Positions 17,237-26,284 of a stretch of 64,000 nucleotides of DNA are shown here, one piece after another (position 1 is the first letter of the stretch; the number at the start of each line of letters is the position of its first letter). The notes under the pieces were generated by a model. The model was not told where the DNA came from, ran no database searches, and saw only the letters and a program-made list of their open reading frames with translations. Origin of the DNA: Geothrix fermentans DSM 14018 (GTDB lineage Bacteria; Acidobacteriota; Holophagae; Holophagales; Holophagaceae). The DNA is taken from NCBI RefSeq assembly GCF_000428885.1, contig NZ_KE386810.1, positions 210,444 to 274,443 of the forward strand, given 5' to 3'. Made by a program: the position numbers and the translations under genes.

Positions 17237-17254
17237 GTGTTAACGGAGCGTAAA
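17237..17254 (-). promoter_or_regulatory. candidate Pho box between DUF47-pit and phoR
   Basis: Read on the minus strand: TTTACGC, four bases, TTAACAC; a 7-4-7 direct repeat with 11-base period. It resembles both the enterobacterial Pho box layout and the site found here before pstS (GTTACAC-GGAT-GTCACAC). It lies about 50 bases from the DUF47 start and 52 bases from the phoR start, so it could serve either. Confidence 0.45.
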
Positions 17255-17306
17255 TTGGCGACCGGGCCATCCATGGAACCCCGCTGCCGGTGTATGGTCG
17301 GAGGGC

Positions 17307-18677
17307 ATGGCGAGACGTGACATCCATCACGAGGCCGGGCCCGGCGTGCGGGCCTTCCTGGGGCGGGCCCTGGTCTGCCTGGGGGCGGTGCTGTTCCTGG
17401 GCATGGGCCTCGGCATGACCGTCCAGAAGGGCGTCTCGGCCTTCTGGCTCCTGGGCCTGGTGGCCACGCTCATTCTGGTGGTCGTCCTCATGGCCCGCTG
17501 GCAGGTGCGCCTGGTGGCCGAACCCCTGGGGCAGCTCCTGGGCGGCTCCCGCCCCAGCGCCATCGAGGACCTGCCTCGGGCCTGGTCCGCGCTGGAGCAG
17601 GAGAACCTGGACCTCCGGGAACGCGCGGCCCGCGAGGACCGCCTGCTTCCCGGCATCATGGCCCGGCTGGAGGAAGGCGTCCTGCTCTTCGGTCCCACGG
17701 GAGGGCTGGAGCAGTTCAACCCGGCGGCCCAGCGCCACCTGGGGCTCGGAGCGCCGCTGGCCAAGGGGAAGTCTGTGGGCGAAGTCTTCCAGGACCCTGA
17801 CAGTCCTTCGGCGGTGGAGCGGGCCTACCGGGGCGTGCCCTCGGAATGGCGGCTGGCGAGGGCGGGCCGGACGCTCCGCGTGCGGGCCATCCCCTTCGCG
17901 CCCCTCGGCAGTGTGTCCGGCGTGCTGTTGACCGTGGACGACGTCACCAGCCAGGAGGCGCTGGAGACCACCCGGCAGAAGTTCATCTCCAACGTCAGCC
18001 ACGAGCTGAAGACGCCGGTCACGGCCATCCGGATCGCGGCGGAGAACCTCCAGGAGGAGGCGCTTCCGGAGGCGGCCCAAGCCGGGGCGAAGTCCATCCT
18101 CCGCTCCGTGGACCGCCTGGCCCTGCTCCTGGGAGACCTCTCCGAGCTGAGCCGCATCGAGAGCGGGGCCATGCGCCTGGAGCCGGTGCGCCTCGATCTT
18201 GGCGGCTTCCTCGCCTCCGTGGTGAAGGATCAGAAGGCCCGGCTCGCGGAGGCCGAGGTGGACCTGGACCTGGACCTGGACGCGCCCGAGGGGACCACGC
18301 TCCTGGCCGACCCCCTGCGCCTGAGCCAGATCCTGGAGAACCTCCTCTCCAACGCCATCAAGTTCAGCCCACCCGGCGGGCGCGTGCGCCTCGGCGTCCA
18401 CATCTCGCCCCAGGGCCAGATCTGGGAGGTGGCGGACCAGGGCCCCGGCGTGCCCGAGGCGGAGCAGGGGCGCATCTTCGAGCGCTTCTACCGGGCCCAG
18501 GCGGCCAAGGCCAAGCCGGGGACGGGTCTCGGCCTGGCCATCGTGAAGCACCTCTGCCGCCTGATGGGCGGCGAGGTCACGCTGGCGAGCAGGCCCGGTC
18601 AGGGCGCCACCTTCCGGGTGATGCTGCCGCCCGGGCCGACGGCGGATCAGGCGTCCGCGGGCCCGCCCAACCGGTAG
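17307..18677 (+). CDS. phoR: phosphate-sensing histidine kinase PhoR
   Basis: A 456-residue inner-membrane sensor kinase: two membrane segments (about 18-38 and 44-63), no sizeable periplasmic loop, a PAS domain (about 112-215), then HisKA with the phospho-acceptor H232 in SNVSHELKTPVTA and a HATPase domain (LLSNAIKFS N-box, DQGPGVP, GTGLGLAIVKH). The missing periplasmic sensor is typical of PhoR, which reads Pst/PhoU status. Identity is supported by the surrounding pho/pst genes. It is transcribed towards phoB and their coding ends overlap by 31 bases, so the pair is not one operon. Confidence 0.88.
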   Translation: MARRDIHHEAGPGVRAFLGRALVCLGAVLFLGMGLGMTVQKGVSAFWLLGLVATLILVVVLMARWQVRLVAEPLGQLLGGSRPSAIEDLPRAWSALEQENLDLRERAAREDRLLPGIMARLEEGVLLFGPTGGLEQFNPAAQRHLGLGAPLAKGKSVGEVFQDPDSPSAVERAYRGVPSEWRLARAGRTLRVRAIPFAPLGSVSGVLLTVDDVTSQEALETTRQKFISNVSHELKTPVTAIRIAAENLQEEALPEAAQAGAKSILRSVDRLALLLGDLSELSRIESGAMRLEPVRLDLGGFLASVVKDQKARLAEAEVDLDLDLDAPEGTTLLADPLRLSQILENLLSNAIKFSPPGGRVRLGVHISPQGQIWEVADQGPGVPEAEQGRIFERFYRAQAAKAKPGTGLGLAIVKHLCRLMGGEVTLASRPGQGATFRVMLPPGPTADQASAGPPNR

Positions 18678-19351
18678 CCCACGCCCACCACGGTCTCGAT
18701 CTGCTCCGCCGCCACGGGGCCGAGCTTGGCCCTGACGCGCCGCACGTGGGCGTCGATGGTGCGGCTCTCGCCGAGGTATTCCAGGCCCCAGACCTGCTGG
18801 AGGATCTTCTCCCGGGTCAGCACGCGCCGGGGATTGGCCAGGAAGTAGGCCAGCAGCTCGAACTCCCGGCGGGTGAGGTCGACCACTTGGCCATCCACCC
18901 GGGCCGTATGCATGTCGAGGTCCACGGAGATGGGGCCGAAGGACAGCTGCAGGGGGCGTTCAGCGGCCTCCGCGGGGGTGGAGCGCCGCAGGATCGCCCG
19001 CAGGCGCGCGGCCAGCTCCCGCGTGGAGAAGGGCTTGGAGATGTAGTCGTCGGCGCCCAGCTCGAGGCCCAGCACCCGGTCGATCTCCTCGCTCCTGGCG
19101 GTCACGAGCAGCACGGGGAGGCCGCGGTGCGGGCCATTGGCGCGGATGGCGCGGAGCACGTCCAGGCCGTCCATGTCGGGCAGGCTCAGGTCGAGGAGGG
19201 CGGCGTCGAGGCGGATTCCCGGGGCGCCGAGGGCCTGGAGGGCCTCGCGTCCGGTGCCCACGCTGGTCAGGCTGAAGCCCTCACGGCGCAGGTGCTGCTC
19301 GAGGCCCAGGCGGATCTCGGTGTCGTCTTCCAGAAGGAGGATGTGGGGCAT
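18647..19351 (-). CDS. phoB: phosphate response regulator PhoB
   Basis: A 234-residue OmpR/PhoB-type transcription factor: receiver domain (residues 1-115; phospho-acceptor D54 in ALLDLSLPDMDG, switch K in YISKPFS) and a winged-helix DNA-binding domain (about 135-230; LTRREFELLAYFLANPRRVL, TIDAHVRRVRAKLG). It would bind Pho boxes under phosphate limitation. Last gene of the minus-strand pstSCAB-phoU-phoB run, 14 bases after phoU. Its 3' end overlaps phoR, which lies on the other strand. Confidence 0.9.
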   Translation of the reverse strand: MPHILLLEDDTEIRLGLEQHLRREGFSLTSVGTGREALQALGAPGIRLDAALLDLSLPDMDGLDVLRAIRANGPHRGLPVLLVTARSEEIDRVLGLELGADDYISKPFSTRELAARLRAILRRSTPAEAAERPLQLSFGPISVDLDMHTARVDGQVVDLTRREFELLAYFLANPRRVLTREKILQQVWGLEYLGESRTIDAHVRRVRAKLGPVAAEQIETVVGVGYRLGGPADA

Positions 19352-19365
19352 GGGATCCTTCGCCC

Positions 19366-20031
19366 TTATTCTACGGAATCGCCGTGGAGGTAGGGGTGCT
19401 TGGCGCTGTGCCCCTCGAGGATGAAGAGGACCTCTTCCGCGATGTTGGTGGCCTCGTCCGCGATGCGCTCCCAGTTCTTGATGACGAGGATCAGGTGGCT
19501 GGCCCGCTCGATGCAGAGGGGATCCGCCAGCATGATGCGCAGCAGGTCGCGGTAGATCTTCCCGTAAAGGGCGTCCACGCTGTCGTCGCTCAGGATCACG
19601 GCGTGGGCCAGGGCCGCGTCGTTGCTCACGAAGGCGTCCACGGCCCGGCGGACCATGCCCCGGGTCTCGGTGCCCAGCCGCTCCAGGTCGTTCCCGGCCA
19701 GGATGGGGGGGTGGACCATGCCCACGCGGCGGGCGATGTTGCAGCAGTGGTCGCCGATGCGCTCCAGCTCGGGGATGATCTTGAGGCTGGAGGCGATGCG
19801 GCGCAGGTCCGAAGCCGCCGGGTTCCGCAGGGCGAGCAGGTCGATGCACTGCTGGTCCAGCCGCAGCTCCCACTCGTCCATCCTGCGGTCCAGGTGGTTC
19901 ACCTGCTCGGCCTTGGCGGGCGAAGGCTCCGCCAGGGCCTGGATGGTGAGCTCGATCATCTCCTCGGCCACCCCGGCCATGGCCATGATGCCTTCCCGGA
20001 GCTCCTTCAGTTCCGTGTCGAACTGCCGCAT
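19366..20031 (-). CDS. phoU: phosphate transport regulator PhoU
   Basis: A 221-residue helical protein, the usual PhoU length, with two PhoU repeats; the metal-binding E/D-x-x-x-D type motifs appear as ELERIGDHCCNIARR and NWERIADEATNIAEE. PhoU links Pst transport to PhoR and keeps the Pho regulon off when phosphate is ample (family knowledge). Its ATG shares a base with the pstB stop codon, so the two are translationally coupled. Confidence 0.93.
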   Translation of the reverse strand: MRQFDTELKELREGIMAMAGVAEEMIELTIQALAEPSPAKAEQVNHLDRRMDEWELRLDQQCIDLLALRNPAASDLRRIASSLKIIPELERIGDHCCNIARRVGMVHPPILAGNDLERLGTETRGMVRRAVDAFVSNDAALAHAVILSDDSVDALYGKIYRDLLRIMLADPLCIERASHLILVIKNWERIADEATNIAEEVLFILEGHSAKHPYLHGDSVE

Positions 20032-20813
20032 CAGCCGAACCTCCCCGTGATGTAGTCTTCGGTCATTTGCACCCTCGGCGTGGTGAAGATGCGCTCTGTC
20101 AGGTCCATCTCCACCAGCTTGCCCAGCCAGAAGAACGCCGTGTAGTCGCTGACCCGGGCCGCCTGCTGCATGTTGTGGGTGACGATGACGATGGTGAGGC
20201 TCTCCTTCAGTTCCCCGATGAGGTCCTCGATCTTGGCGGTGGCGATGGGATCCAGGGCCGAGCAGGGCTCGTCCATGAGGAGGACCTCCGGGTTCACGGC
20301 CAGGGCCCGGGCGATGCAGAGTCGCTGCTGCTGGCCGCCGCTCATGCCGGTGGCGCTCTCCTTGAGGCGGTCCTTTACCTCCTCCCAGAGGGCGGCCTTG
20401 CGCAGAGCGTCCTCCACGATGCCGTCCAGGGTGGTGCGGTCCTGGACGCCGAAGAGGCGTGGTCCGAAGGCCACGTTCTCGTAGATGGACTTGGGGAAGG
20501 GGTTGGGCTTCTGGAAGACCATGCCCACACGCCGCCGCAGGTCCACCACATCGATGCCGCCACGGTAGATGTCCACCCCGTCGATCTGCATGTCGCCGCT
20601 GACCTTGACGTCCGTGGAGACCTCGTGGATGCGGTTGAAGCACTTGAGGAAGGTGCTCTTGCCGCAGCCGCTGGGACCGATGATCGCGGTCACGCGCTCG
20701 GCGTGGATGTCCATGGACAGGCCGTCGAGGATCTTCTTCTGGCCGTAGCTGAAGGCCATGTCGCGCACGGACAGCTTGATGGGCTTGGTTTCGGGAACGG
20801 TGGGGATGAGCAT
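20031..20813 (-). CDS. pstB: phosphate ABC transporter ATP-binding protein PstB
   Basis: A 260-residue ATPase of the high-affinity phosphate importer. Walker [11 protein letters not shown]-loop region FQKPNPFP, signature MSGGQQQRL, Walker B LLMDEP and the switch His in VTHNM are all present; the [15 protein letters not shown] stretch is diagnostic for PstB. The ATG at 20813 overlaps the pstA stop; a TTG one codon earlier is possible. The order pstS-C-A-B-phoU is the standard one. Confidence 0.96.
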   Translation of the reverse strand: MLIPTVPETKPIKLSVRDMAFSYGQKKILDGLSMDIHAERVTAIIGPSGCGKSTFLKCFNRIHEVSTDVKVSGDMQIDGVDIYRGGIDVVDLRRRVGMVFQKPNPFPKSIYENVAFGPRLFGVQDRTTLDGIVEDALRKAALWEEVKDRLKESATGMSGGQQQRLCIARALAVNPEVLLMDEPCSALDPIATAKIEDLIGELKESLTIVIVTHNMQQAARVSDYTAFFWLGKLVEMDLTERIFTTPRVQMTEDYITGRFG

Positions 20814-21694
20814 CAACGGGTCCGTCGACGGATGGTGCGGTCCACCAGGCGGACCAGCAGGTTCAGGGCAAGCAGGACCAGGATCATCACGGCGGCGGTG
20901 CCGGCCGCGATCTCCCGGGCGTCGGGCAGGGTGCCGTCCGAGGTGACGTACCAGAGGTGCACGGACAGGGTCTCACCCGGCACCGTGAGGCGGAAGTCCG
21001 GGAACTGGGCGCTGGCGTTGGTGCCGGCGGTGAAGACCAGGATGGCGCTCTCACCGAAGGCGCGGCCCGCCGTGAGGACCAGGCCCGTGAGGATGCCTGT
21101 GGCGGCATAGGGCAGGGCCACCTTGAAGATGGTCTGGAGCTTGGTGGCGCCGAGGCCGTAGCTCGCCTCCCTCAGCTCCTGGGGCACGGCCAGCAGGCTC
21201 ACCTCGGTGACGCGGGTGATGATGGGGATGTTGAGCAGGGCCAGCGTGAGGGCGCCGGAGCGGATGGAGAAGCTCCAGCCCATGGCCTGGACGAAGACGA
21301 TCATGCCGAAGAGGGCCAGCACGATGGAGGGCGTGGCCGCGAGGGTCTCGATGCAGAGCCGGAGAAAGCGCAGGGCCCGGCCCTGGCCCGCGTAGGCGGC
21401 CATGTAGATGCCGGCCCCGAGGCCCACGGGCAGGGAGATGGCCAGGGAGAGCATCACCAGGTAGATCGAGTTGAAGATCTGGGGCTTGATGCCGCCGCCG
21501 GCGTCGAGGGTCTCGGGCATCTTCGTGAGGAAGCCCAGGTTCAGGACGGGCCAGCCCTGCTTGAGGATGGCCCCCACGAACAGGATCAGCACGGCCACGA
21601 ACAGCAGGGCGATGGCCCAGAGGACACCGCGCATGAGGCGGTCCACGGCCTTGGAGGTCCTGGAGCGGCGGAAGACGGGAACGGCGGCGTTCAT
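20813..21694 (-). CDS. pstA: phosphate ABC transporter permease PstA
   Basis: A 293-residue inner-membrane permease with about six membrane segments and the EAA-type loop ([18 protein letters not shown]) that contacts PstB. The [12 protein letters not shown] segment is also typical. The start at 21694 overlaps the pstC stop codon by one base. Confidence 0.95.
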   Translation of the reverse strand: MNAAVPVFRRSRTSKAVDRLMRGVLWAIALLFVAVLILFVGAILKQGWPVLNLGFLTKMPETLDAGGGIKPQIFNSIYLVMLSLAISLPVGLGAGIYMAAYAGQGRALRFLRLCIETLAATPSIVLALFGMIVFVQAMGWSFSIRSGALTLALLNIPIITRVTEVSLLAVPQELREASYGLGATKLQTIFKVALPYAATGILTGLVLTAGRAFGESAILVFTAGTNASAQFPDFRLTVPGETLSVHLWYVTSDGTLPDAREIAAGTAAVMILVLLALNLLVRLVDRTIRRRTR

Positions 21695-22740
21695 CAGGCC
21701 TCCCTCCCGCGGCCCAGCCGCCGGGTGGCCAGGATCAGCACCATGGTCAGCAGGTAGAGCAGCAGGCCCATGGCGAAGAGCACGTTGTTCCAGGTGGAGC
21801 CGGCGGCCGTGTTGGGCAGCTCCTGGACCAGCTCGGTGGTGAGGGTCGCCGCGGGGGTGAAGAGGGCCCGGAGGAAGGGGGCCCGGTCCGTGGACTCCCG
21901 CATGAGGGCGATCCACTGGGGGTTGTTGCCGATGACCATCTGCACGGCCATGGCCTCGCCGATGGCGCGGCCCAGGCCCAGCACGGTGGCCGTGAGCAGG
22001 CGGGGCCGGGCGGCTGGGATGAGCACGCGCCAGATGGCCTGCCAGCGGCTGGAGCCCAGGGCCTGGGCGCCCTCGTCGAGGCTGGAGGGCAGGGACTCGA
22101 AGGCATCCGTGGACAGGCTGACGATGGTGGGCACGATCATGACGGCCAGGATCAGGGCGGAGACCGCGAAGCCCGAGGCGGGCGCATCCTCCAGCCAGGT
22201 CCGGCTCACCAGGGGCAGCACCACGGTGAGGCCGAAGATGCCGTAGACCACGGAGGGGATGCCCACCAGCAGGTCCATGACCTGGCGCATGAGGTTGCGC
22301 ATCCAGGCCGGGGCCATCTTGGCGATGAACACGCCCGTGAGGACGCCGGCCGGGGCCGCGATGAGGAGGGCCAGCCCCGTGACACCCAGGGAACCGGCGA
22401 TGAAGGGCAGGATGCCGAAGCGGTCAGAGGACGGGGCCCAGTCGGCGGACAGGAAGACCTCGGAGAAGCTCAGCACCCGTCCCGTGTTCCCGGCCAGGGG
22501 CAGGAAGGCCGCCAGGCCCCGGGTGGCCAGGAAGAAGAGGATGCCCCCGATGAGCCCCACCACGAGGAGGCTGCAGGCCAGGAAGCCGAGGCGGGCCCAG
22601 CGGTCCGCCAGCCGCTGGAGTCGGCTGTGGCGGAAGGCAGGGACCCCGGCCTCCGCGGAGGGGGAATCCATGCGGGCTTCCGCAGAATAGCCGCCTCGCT
22701 GGGAGGCGGCCGGGATGGAGGCTTCGGGGGCGTCGGGCAT
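21694..22740 (-). CDS. pstC: phosphate ABC transporter permease PstC
   Basis: About 348 residues: a roughly 60-residue hydrophilic N-terminal extension, then six membrane segments with the permease loop GAQALGSSRWQAIWRVLIP and the PstC-type VVYGIFGL and GRAIGEAMAVQMV segments. I chose the ATG at 22740; another ATG at 22671 would drop 23 residues and neither has a strong ribosome site. It is separated from pstS by a strong hairpin. Confidence 0.92.
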   Translation of the reverse strand: MPDAPEASIPAASQRGGYSAEARMDSPSAEAGVPAFRHSRLQRLADRWARLGFLACSLLVVGLIGGILFFLATRGLAAFLPLAGNTGRVLSFSEVFLSADWAPSSDRFGILPFIAGSLGVTGLALLIAAPAGVLTGVFIAKMAPAWMRNLMRQVMDLLVGIPSVVYGIFGLTVVLPLVSRTWLEDAPASGFAVSALILAVMIVPTIVSLSTDAFESLPSSLDEGAQALGSSRWQAIWRVLIPAARPRLLTATVLGLGRAIGEAMAVQMVIGNNPQWIALMRESTDRAPFLRALFTPAATLTTELVQELPNTAAGSTWNNVLFAMGLLLYLLTMVLILATRRLGRGREA

Positions 22741-22759
22741 GATGACGGCTTTCCGCAAA

Positions 22760-22786
22760 CCACCCGGCGGTGGGACCGCCGGGTGG
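22760..22786 (-). terminator. intercistronic hairpin between pstS and pstC
   Basis: Perfect 12-bp stem (CCACCCGGCGGT with its complement) and a 3-base loop, lying between the pstS stop and the pstC start. On the minus strand only a short T-run follows, so partial termination or protection of the upstream pstS message is likely; either would let the binding protein be made in excess over the permeases. Confidence 0.65.
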
Positions 22787-22808
22787 GCAAGAGGGGTTCC
22801 GACGGATC

Positions 22809-23654
22809 TCAAAGCTTGGTCTTGAGGGACTTCACGTAGTCCACGGGCAGGTAGCCGGCCTTGAGGACGTTCTGCTGGAAGTCGTGGCTCAGGATGAAGG
22901 CCAGGAAGCCCTCCACGGCCTGCTTGACCTTGGGATCGCCCAGCTTGGCGGGGTTGGTGTAGGCGTGGCCATAGGAGAAGACGGGGTACTTGCCGGACTT
23001 CACGGTCTCGTTGGAGCAGGCGACGCCGTTGTAGGCGATGCCGGCGACGCGGGCCTTGTTCTTCTCGAGGTGCTCCAGCTCCACGAAGGAGATGGCGCCG
23101 GGCGTGGTGGCCACGGAGGTGACCACGGCGCCGGTGGAGTCCTGGATCAGCACGTCCTTGGCGAACTCCTGGTCGTGCAGGATGGTCTTCTTCTGGACGG
23201 CGCGGGTGCCGGAGGACTCGGGGCGGATCACGCGGACGATCTTCTGGTTCTTGCCGCCGACTTCCTGCCAGTTGCTGACCTTACCGGTGAAGATCTGCTC
23301 GGCCTGCTGGGCGGAGAGGCTCTTCACGCCGACGCCGGGGTGGGCGATGAGGGTGAAGGGCTGCACCACGATGTTGTGGTTCTTCACGCCGGCCTTCTCC
23401 TGGTCGGGGGTCGCGAAGACGTCGGAGATGCCGATGTGGCAGCCGCCGCTGGTCACCTGGTTCAGGCCGGTCATGGAGCCGCCGCCGCTGACGGCGATCT
23501 GGACGCCGGGGTGGGCCTTCATGTAGTCCTCAGCCGCCTTCTTGACGATCGGGCCCAGGGCGGTGGAGCCCATGACGGTCACAGTCTGGGCCTGGGCGGC
23601 CCCGGCCACGAGCAGGCCAGCCAGGATGGTCTGGGCCAGGAATCGGATCTTCAT
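22809..23654 (-). CDS. pstS: phosphate-binding protein PstS
   Basis: Periplasmic phosphate-binding protein of 281 residues. Signal peptide ends AGAAQAQ near residue 23. Binding-site segments: GSTALGPIVKKAAEDY, SGGGSMTGLNQV, and RPESSGTRAVQKK (the S-S-G-T-R phosphate loop). First gene of the pst operon, with AGGAGG before the ATG and a Pho-box-like repeat about 60 bases upstream. It is shorter than the E. coli protein, like many PstS forms of the PhoX/PstS type-2 group. Confidence 0.95.
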   Translation of the reverse strand: MKIRFLAQTILAGLLVAGAAQAQTVTVMGSTALGPIVKKAAEDYMKAHPGVQIAVSGGGSMTGLNQVTSGGCHIGISDVFATPDQEKAGVKNHNIVVQPFTLIAHPGVGVKSLSAQQAEQIFTGKVSNWQEVGGKNQKIVRVIRPESSGTRAVQKKTILHDQEFAKDVLIQDSTGAVVTSVATTPGAISFVELEHLEKNKARVAGIAYNGVACSNETVKSGKYPVFSYGHAYTNPAKLGDPKVKQAVEGFLAFILSHDFQQNVLKAGYLPVDYVKSLKTKL

Positions 23655-23712
23655 CGATGCCTCCTATATGCCATCGACTCTGGGGGGGGGAGGTGAAGGG
23701 GGCTGAGCCTGG

Positions 23713-23730
23713 GTGTGACATCCGTGTAAC
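23713..23730 (-). promoter_or_regulatory. candidate Pho box upstream of pstS
   Basis: On the minus strand: GTTACAC-GGAT-GTCACAC, two 7-base half-sites with six of seven bases the same, spaced four bases apart (11-base period). This is the classic layout bound by PhoB dimers. It ends 59 bases before the pstS ATG, the right distance to stand in for a -35 element. The whole 23655-24001 gap (347 bases) contains no gene; besides this site it holds the rne promoter and leader. Confidence 0.6.
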
Positions 23731-23772
23731 TTCGCCCGATGCCCGGGGTTGGGCCGGCGGGTCCCTACGCGC

Positions 23773-23801
23773 TTGCCCCGATGGAAATAAGTGGGTTTAA
23801 T
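23773..23801 (+). promoter_or_regulatory. predicted promoter of rne with long leader
   Basis: TTGCCC, 17 bases, TTTAAT: four of six and five of six matches to the sigma-70-type boxes with ideal spacing. It would give an untranslated leader of about 190 bases before the RNase E/G start. Long leaders of RNase E genes can carry autoregulatory cleavage sites; no specific structure is claimed here. Confidence 0.5.
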
Positions 23802-24001
23802 GACTGAAGATCCTGCGGGCAGATCGAGGCCACGCCCTTTGCCCCCGGGGATCGCGACCATCCCTTTTTTCCATCCCGGGTGGCCGAAGCCAGGGCAGGG
23901 CCCCCTTCGGTTTCCCGACCTCCCATCCCGACATCCGAGCCATGCAAGGCCGCCGCGCACGCCCTGCGCCAGCCTCAGCCTGGGAACCCACAGGAGACTC
24001 C

Positions 24002-26278
24002 TTGAGCCCCAAGAAAACGATGATGATCAATGCCACCGATCCCGAAGAGATCCGGGTGGCCAGCCTGATCGACGGCGTGCTGTTCGATTACGACGTGGAG
24101 TTCCTGCACAACGAGAAGATCAAGGGGAACCTCTACAAGGCCAAGGTCGTCCGGGTGGACACCAGCCTCCAGGCCGCTTTCGTGCACTTCGGCGGCCAGA
24201 AGAACGGCTTCCTGCCCCTGGGCGAGCTGCCCCGCGACATGGGCGAGGGCCGCCGGGGCCGCATCCAGGACGTGCTCCAGCGGGACCAGGAGATCCTCGT
24301 CCAGGCCGTCCGCGAAGAGCTGGGCTCCAAGGGCGCCATGATGACCGGCCAGATCAGCCTGGCGGGCCGCTACCTGGTGATCACCCCCGGCAACCCCGTG
24401 AACGGCATCAGCCGCAAGATCGAGGGTACCGAGGAGCGCCGCCACTTCAAGCAGCTCATCGACACCCTGGACATCCCCGAGGACATCGGCGTAATCGTCC
24501 GCACCGCCAGCCTGGGCGTCACCAAGGAGGACTTCCAGCGCGACCTGGAGTACCTGCTGGACACCTACAAGGAGGTGCTGAACCGCTACAAGCACCGCCA
24601 CGGGGCCGGTCTGGTCTGGCAGGAGGACGACGTCGTCACCCGCACCCTGCGCGACACCTTCAGCGCCGACGTCGAGGAAGTCCAGATCGACGACCTGGAC
24701 ACCTTCCATGCCGCCCAGTCCTTCTTCAAGCGCACCATGCCCCAGCACCTCGACGTGCTGAAGCACTACACCGGCAAGAAGCCCCTCTTCTCCCGCTTCC
24801 AGCTGGAGGAGCAGATCGACCGCATCTACGGCCGCAAGGTGCCCCTGCCCAGCGGCGGCGCCCTAGCCCTGGATCAGACCGAGGCCCTCGTGGCCATCGA
24901 CGTGAACAGCGGCAAGACCTCCGGCGACGGCGTGGAGGACATGGCCTTCAAGACGAACATGGAGGCCGCCGAGGAGGTGGCCCGCCAGCTGCGCCTGCGG
25001 GACCTGGCCGGCCTCATCGCCATCGACTTCATCGACATGAAGCGCGAGTCCCACATCCGCTCCGTCCAGGACCGCCTGGTGGACTGCCTCAAGGCCGACA
25101 AGGCCCGCATGGAGGTGGGGAAGATCAACCGCTTCGGCGTGCTGGTGATGACGCGCCAGCGCATCCGGCCCAGCCTGCAGCACGTGAACCACGAACCCTG
25201 TCCCACCTGCGCGGGCACCGGCAAGGTCAAGACCATGGAGGCCCTGGTGCTGTCCGTGGTGCGCCGCCTCCAGGGCATCCTGGCCAAGGGCGGCATCGGC
25301 GAGATCCGCGTGAAGCTCGCTCCGGCCATCGCCACGGCCCTGCTGAACCAGAAGCGCCGCGATCTCTCCCTGATGGAGGAGCAGAGCGACGCGAAGGTCA
25401 TCATCATGGCCGACTGGTCCATGTCCTATGGCGAGATGTCCGCGGAGATCGAGCGGGCGGAGGAGGCGCCTGCGGAGAAGCCCGCGCCCAAGCCCCATCG
25501 CGAGAAGGGCGCCCCCGAGGACGAGACCGTGGTCCTGGGCGGCGACAGCCCCATCTCCTTCGACAAGGCCCTGGGCGTCCACGGCGAGGGCCCCAAGGAA
25601 CCCAAGAAGGAAGCCTTCAAGTACGACCGCCGGGACCTCCAGCGGGCGGCCCTGGATGAGCGGGAGCGCCTGCGCGCCCTCTTCGAGAGCGCCAAGCCCG
25701 AGGACGAAGAGGAAGAGGAGGGCTCCGAGGCCGGCGGCGACGAGGCCAAGGGCGAGGGGGCCAAGCGCAAGCGCCGCCGCCGCCGTCGCAAGGGCGGCGC
25801 GGAGCGGAATGGCGAGGCCCCGGTGGCTTCCGAGATGTCCGAGGAGTCTGCGGGGCAGGCTGAGTCCCGGCCGCGGGCCAAGGCCGAATCCCGGCCCCAG
25901 GCCAAGCCTGAAGCCAAACTGGAAACCCAGTTCGAACCCCTGCCCGAGCCGCCCAAGGCCACGGCGGACCTGGTGGCCAGCCTGCTGACGCCCAGCCCCC
26001 GGCCGAAGATCGGCGGCGCCCCTGCGCCCGCGGCACCGAAGCCGGCGCCCGCCAAGCCCAAGCGCACCCCCCGGGCCAAGGTGGCCGCCGCGCCGGAGCC
26101 GTCCGCCGCTGCCGCGCCGGAGCCTGTGGCGACCTCCGCCCCGGAACCCGCCGCGGAAGCTCCAGCCAAGAAGAAGGCCGCCCCGAAGGCGAAGGCCAAG
26201 GCCGCCAAGACGGACGAGACCCCCGAAGCCGCTCCCAAGCCCAAGGCCACCCGCGCCAAGAAGCCCAAGGCCGAGTAG
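24002..26278 (+). CDS. rne: RNase E/G family endoribonuclease
   Basis: About 758 residues. Single-strand endoribonuclease for mRNA decay and rRNA/tRNA processing. S1-type domain near the front (AAFVHFGGQKNGFLPLGEL), catalytic region with VAIDVNSGKTSG and IAIDFIDM supplying the two metal-binding Asp, and the zinc-link C-P-T-C (EPCPTCAGTG) that ties dimers together. After about 490 the tail is low-complexity: acidic patches, an Arg/Lys cluster KRKRRRRRRKGG and a long Ala/Pro/Lys repeat, probably a disordered RNA- or protein-binding scaffold like that of RNase E. I take the TTG at 24002 because AGGAG sits six bases before it; an ATG at 24020 is the alternative. Confidence 0.92.
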   Translation: MSPKKTMMINATDPEEIRVASLIDGVLFDYDVEFLHNEKIKGNLYKAKVVRVDTSLQAAFVHFGGQKNGFLPLGELPRDMGEGRRGRIQDVLQRDQEILVQAVREELGSKGAMMTGQISLAGRYLVITPGNPVNGISRKIEGTEERRHFKQLIDTLDIPEDIGVIVRTASLGVTKEDFQRDLEYLLDTYKEVLNRYKHRHGAGLVWQEDDVVTRTLRDTFSADVEEVQIDDLDTFHAAQSFFKRTMPQHLDVLKHYTGKKPLFSRFQLEEQIDRIYGRKVPLPSGGALALDQTEALVAIDVNSGKTSGDGVEDMAFKTNMEAAEEVARQLRLRDLAGLIAIDFIDMKRESHIRSVQDRLVDCLKADKARMEVGKINRFGVLVMTRQRIRPSLQHVNHEPCPTCAGTGKVKTMEALVLSVVRRLQGILAKGGIGEIRVKLAPAIATALLNQKRRDLSLMEEQSDAKVIIMADWSMSYGEMSAEIERAEEAPAEKPAPKPHREKGAPEDETVVLGGDSPISFDKALGVHGEGPKEPKKEAFKYDRRDLQRAALDERERLRALFESAKPEDEEEEEGSEAGGDEAKGEGAKRKRRRRRRKGGAERNGEAPVASEMSEESAGQAESRPRAKAESRPQAKPEAKLETQFEPLPEPPKATADLVASLLTPSPRPKIGGAPAPAAPKPAPAKPKRTPRAKVAAAPEPSAAAAPEPVATSAPEPAAEAPAKKKAAPKAKAKAAKTDETPEAAPKPKATRAKKPKAE

Positions 26279-26284
26279 CCGACG

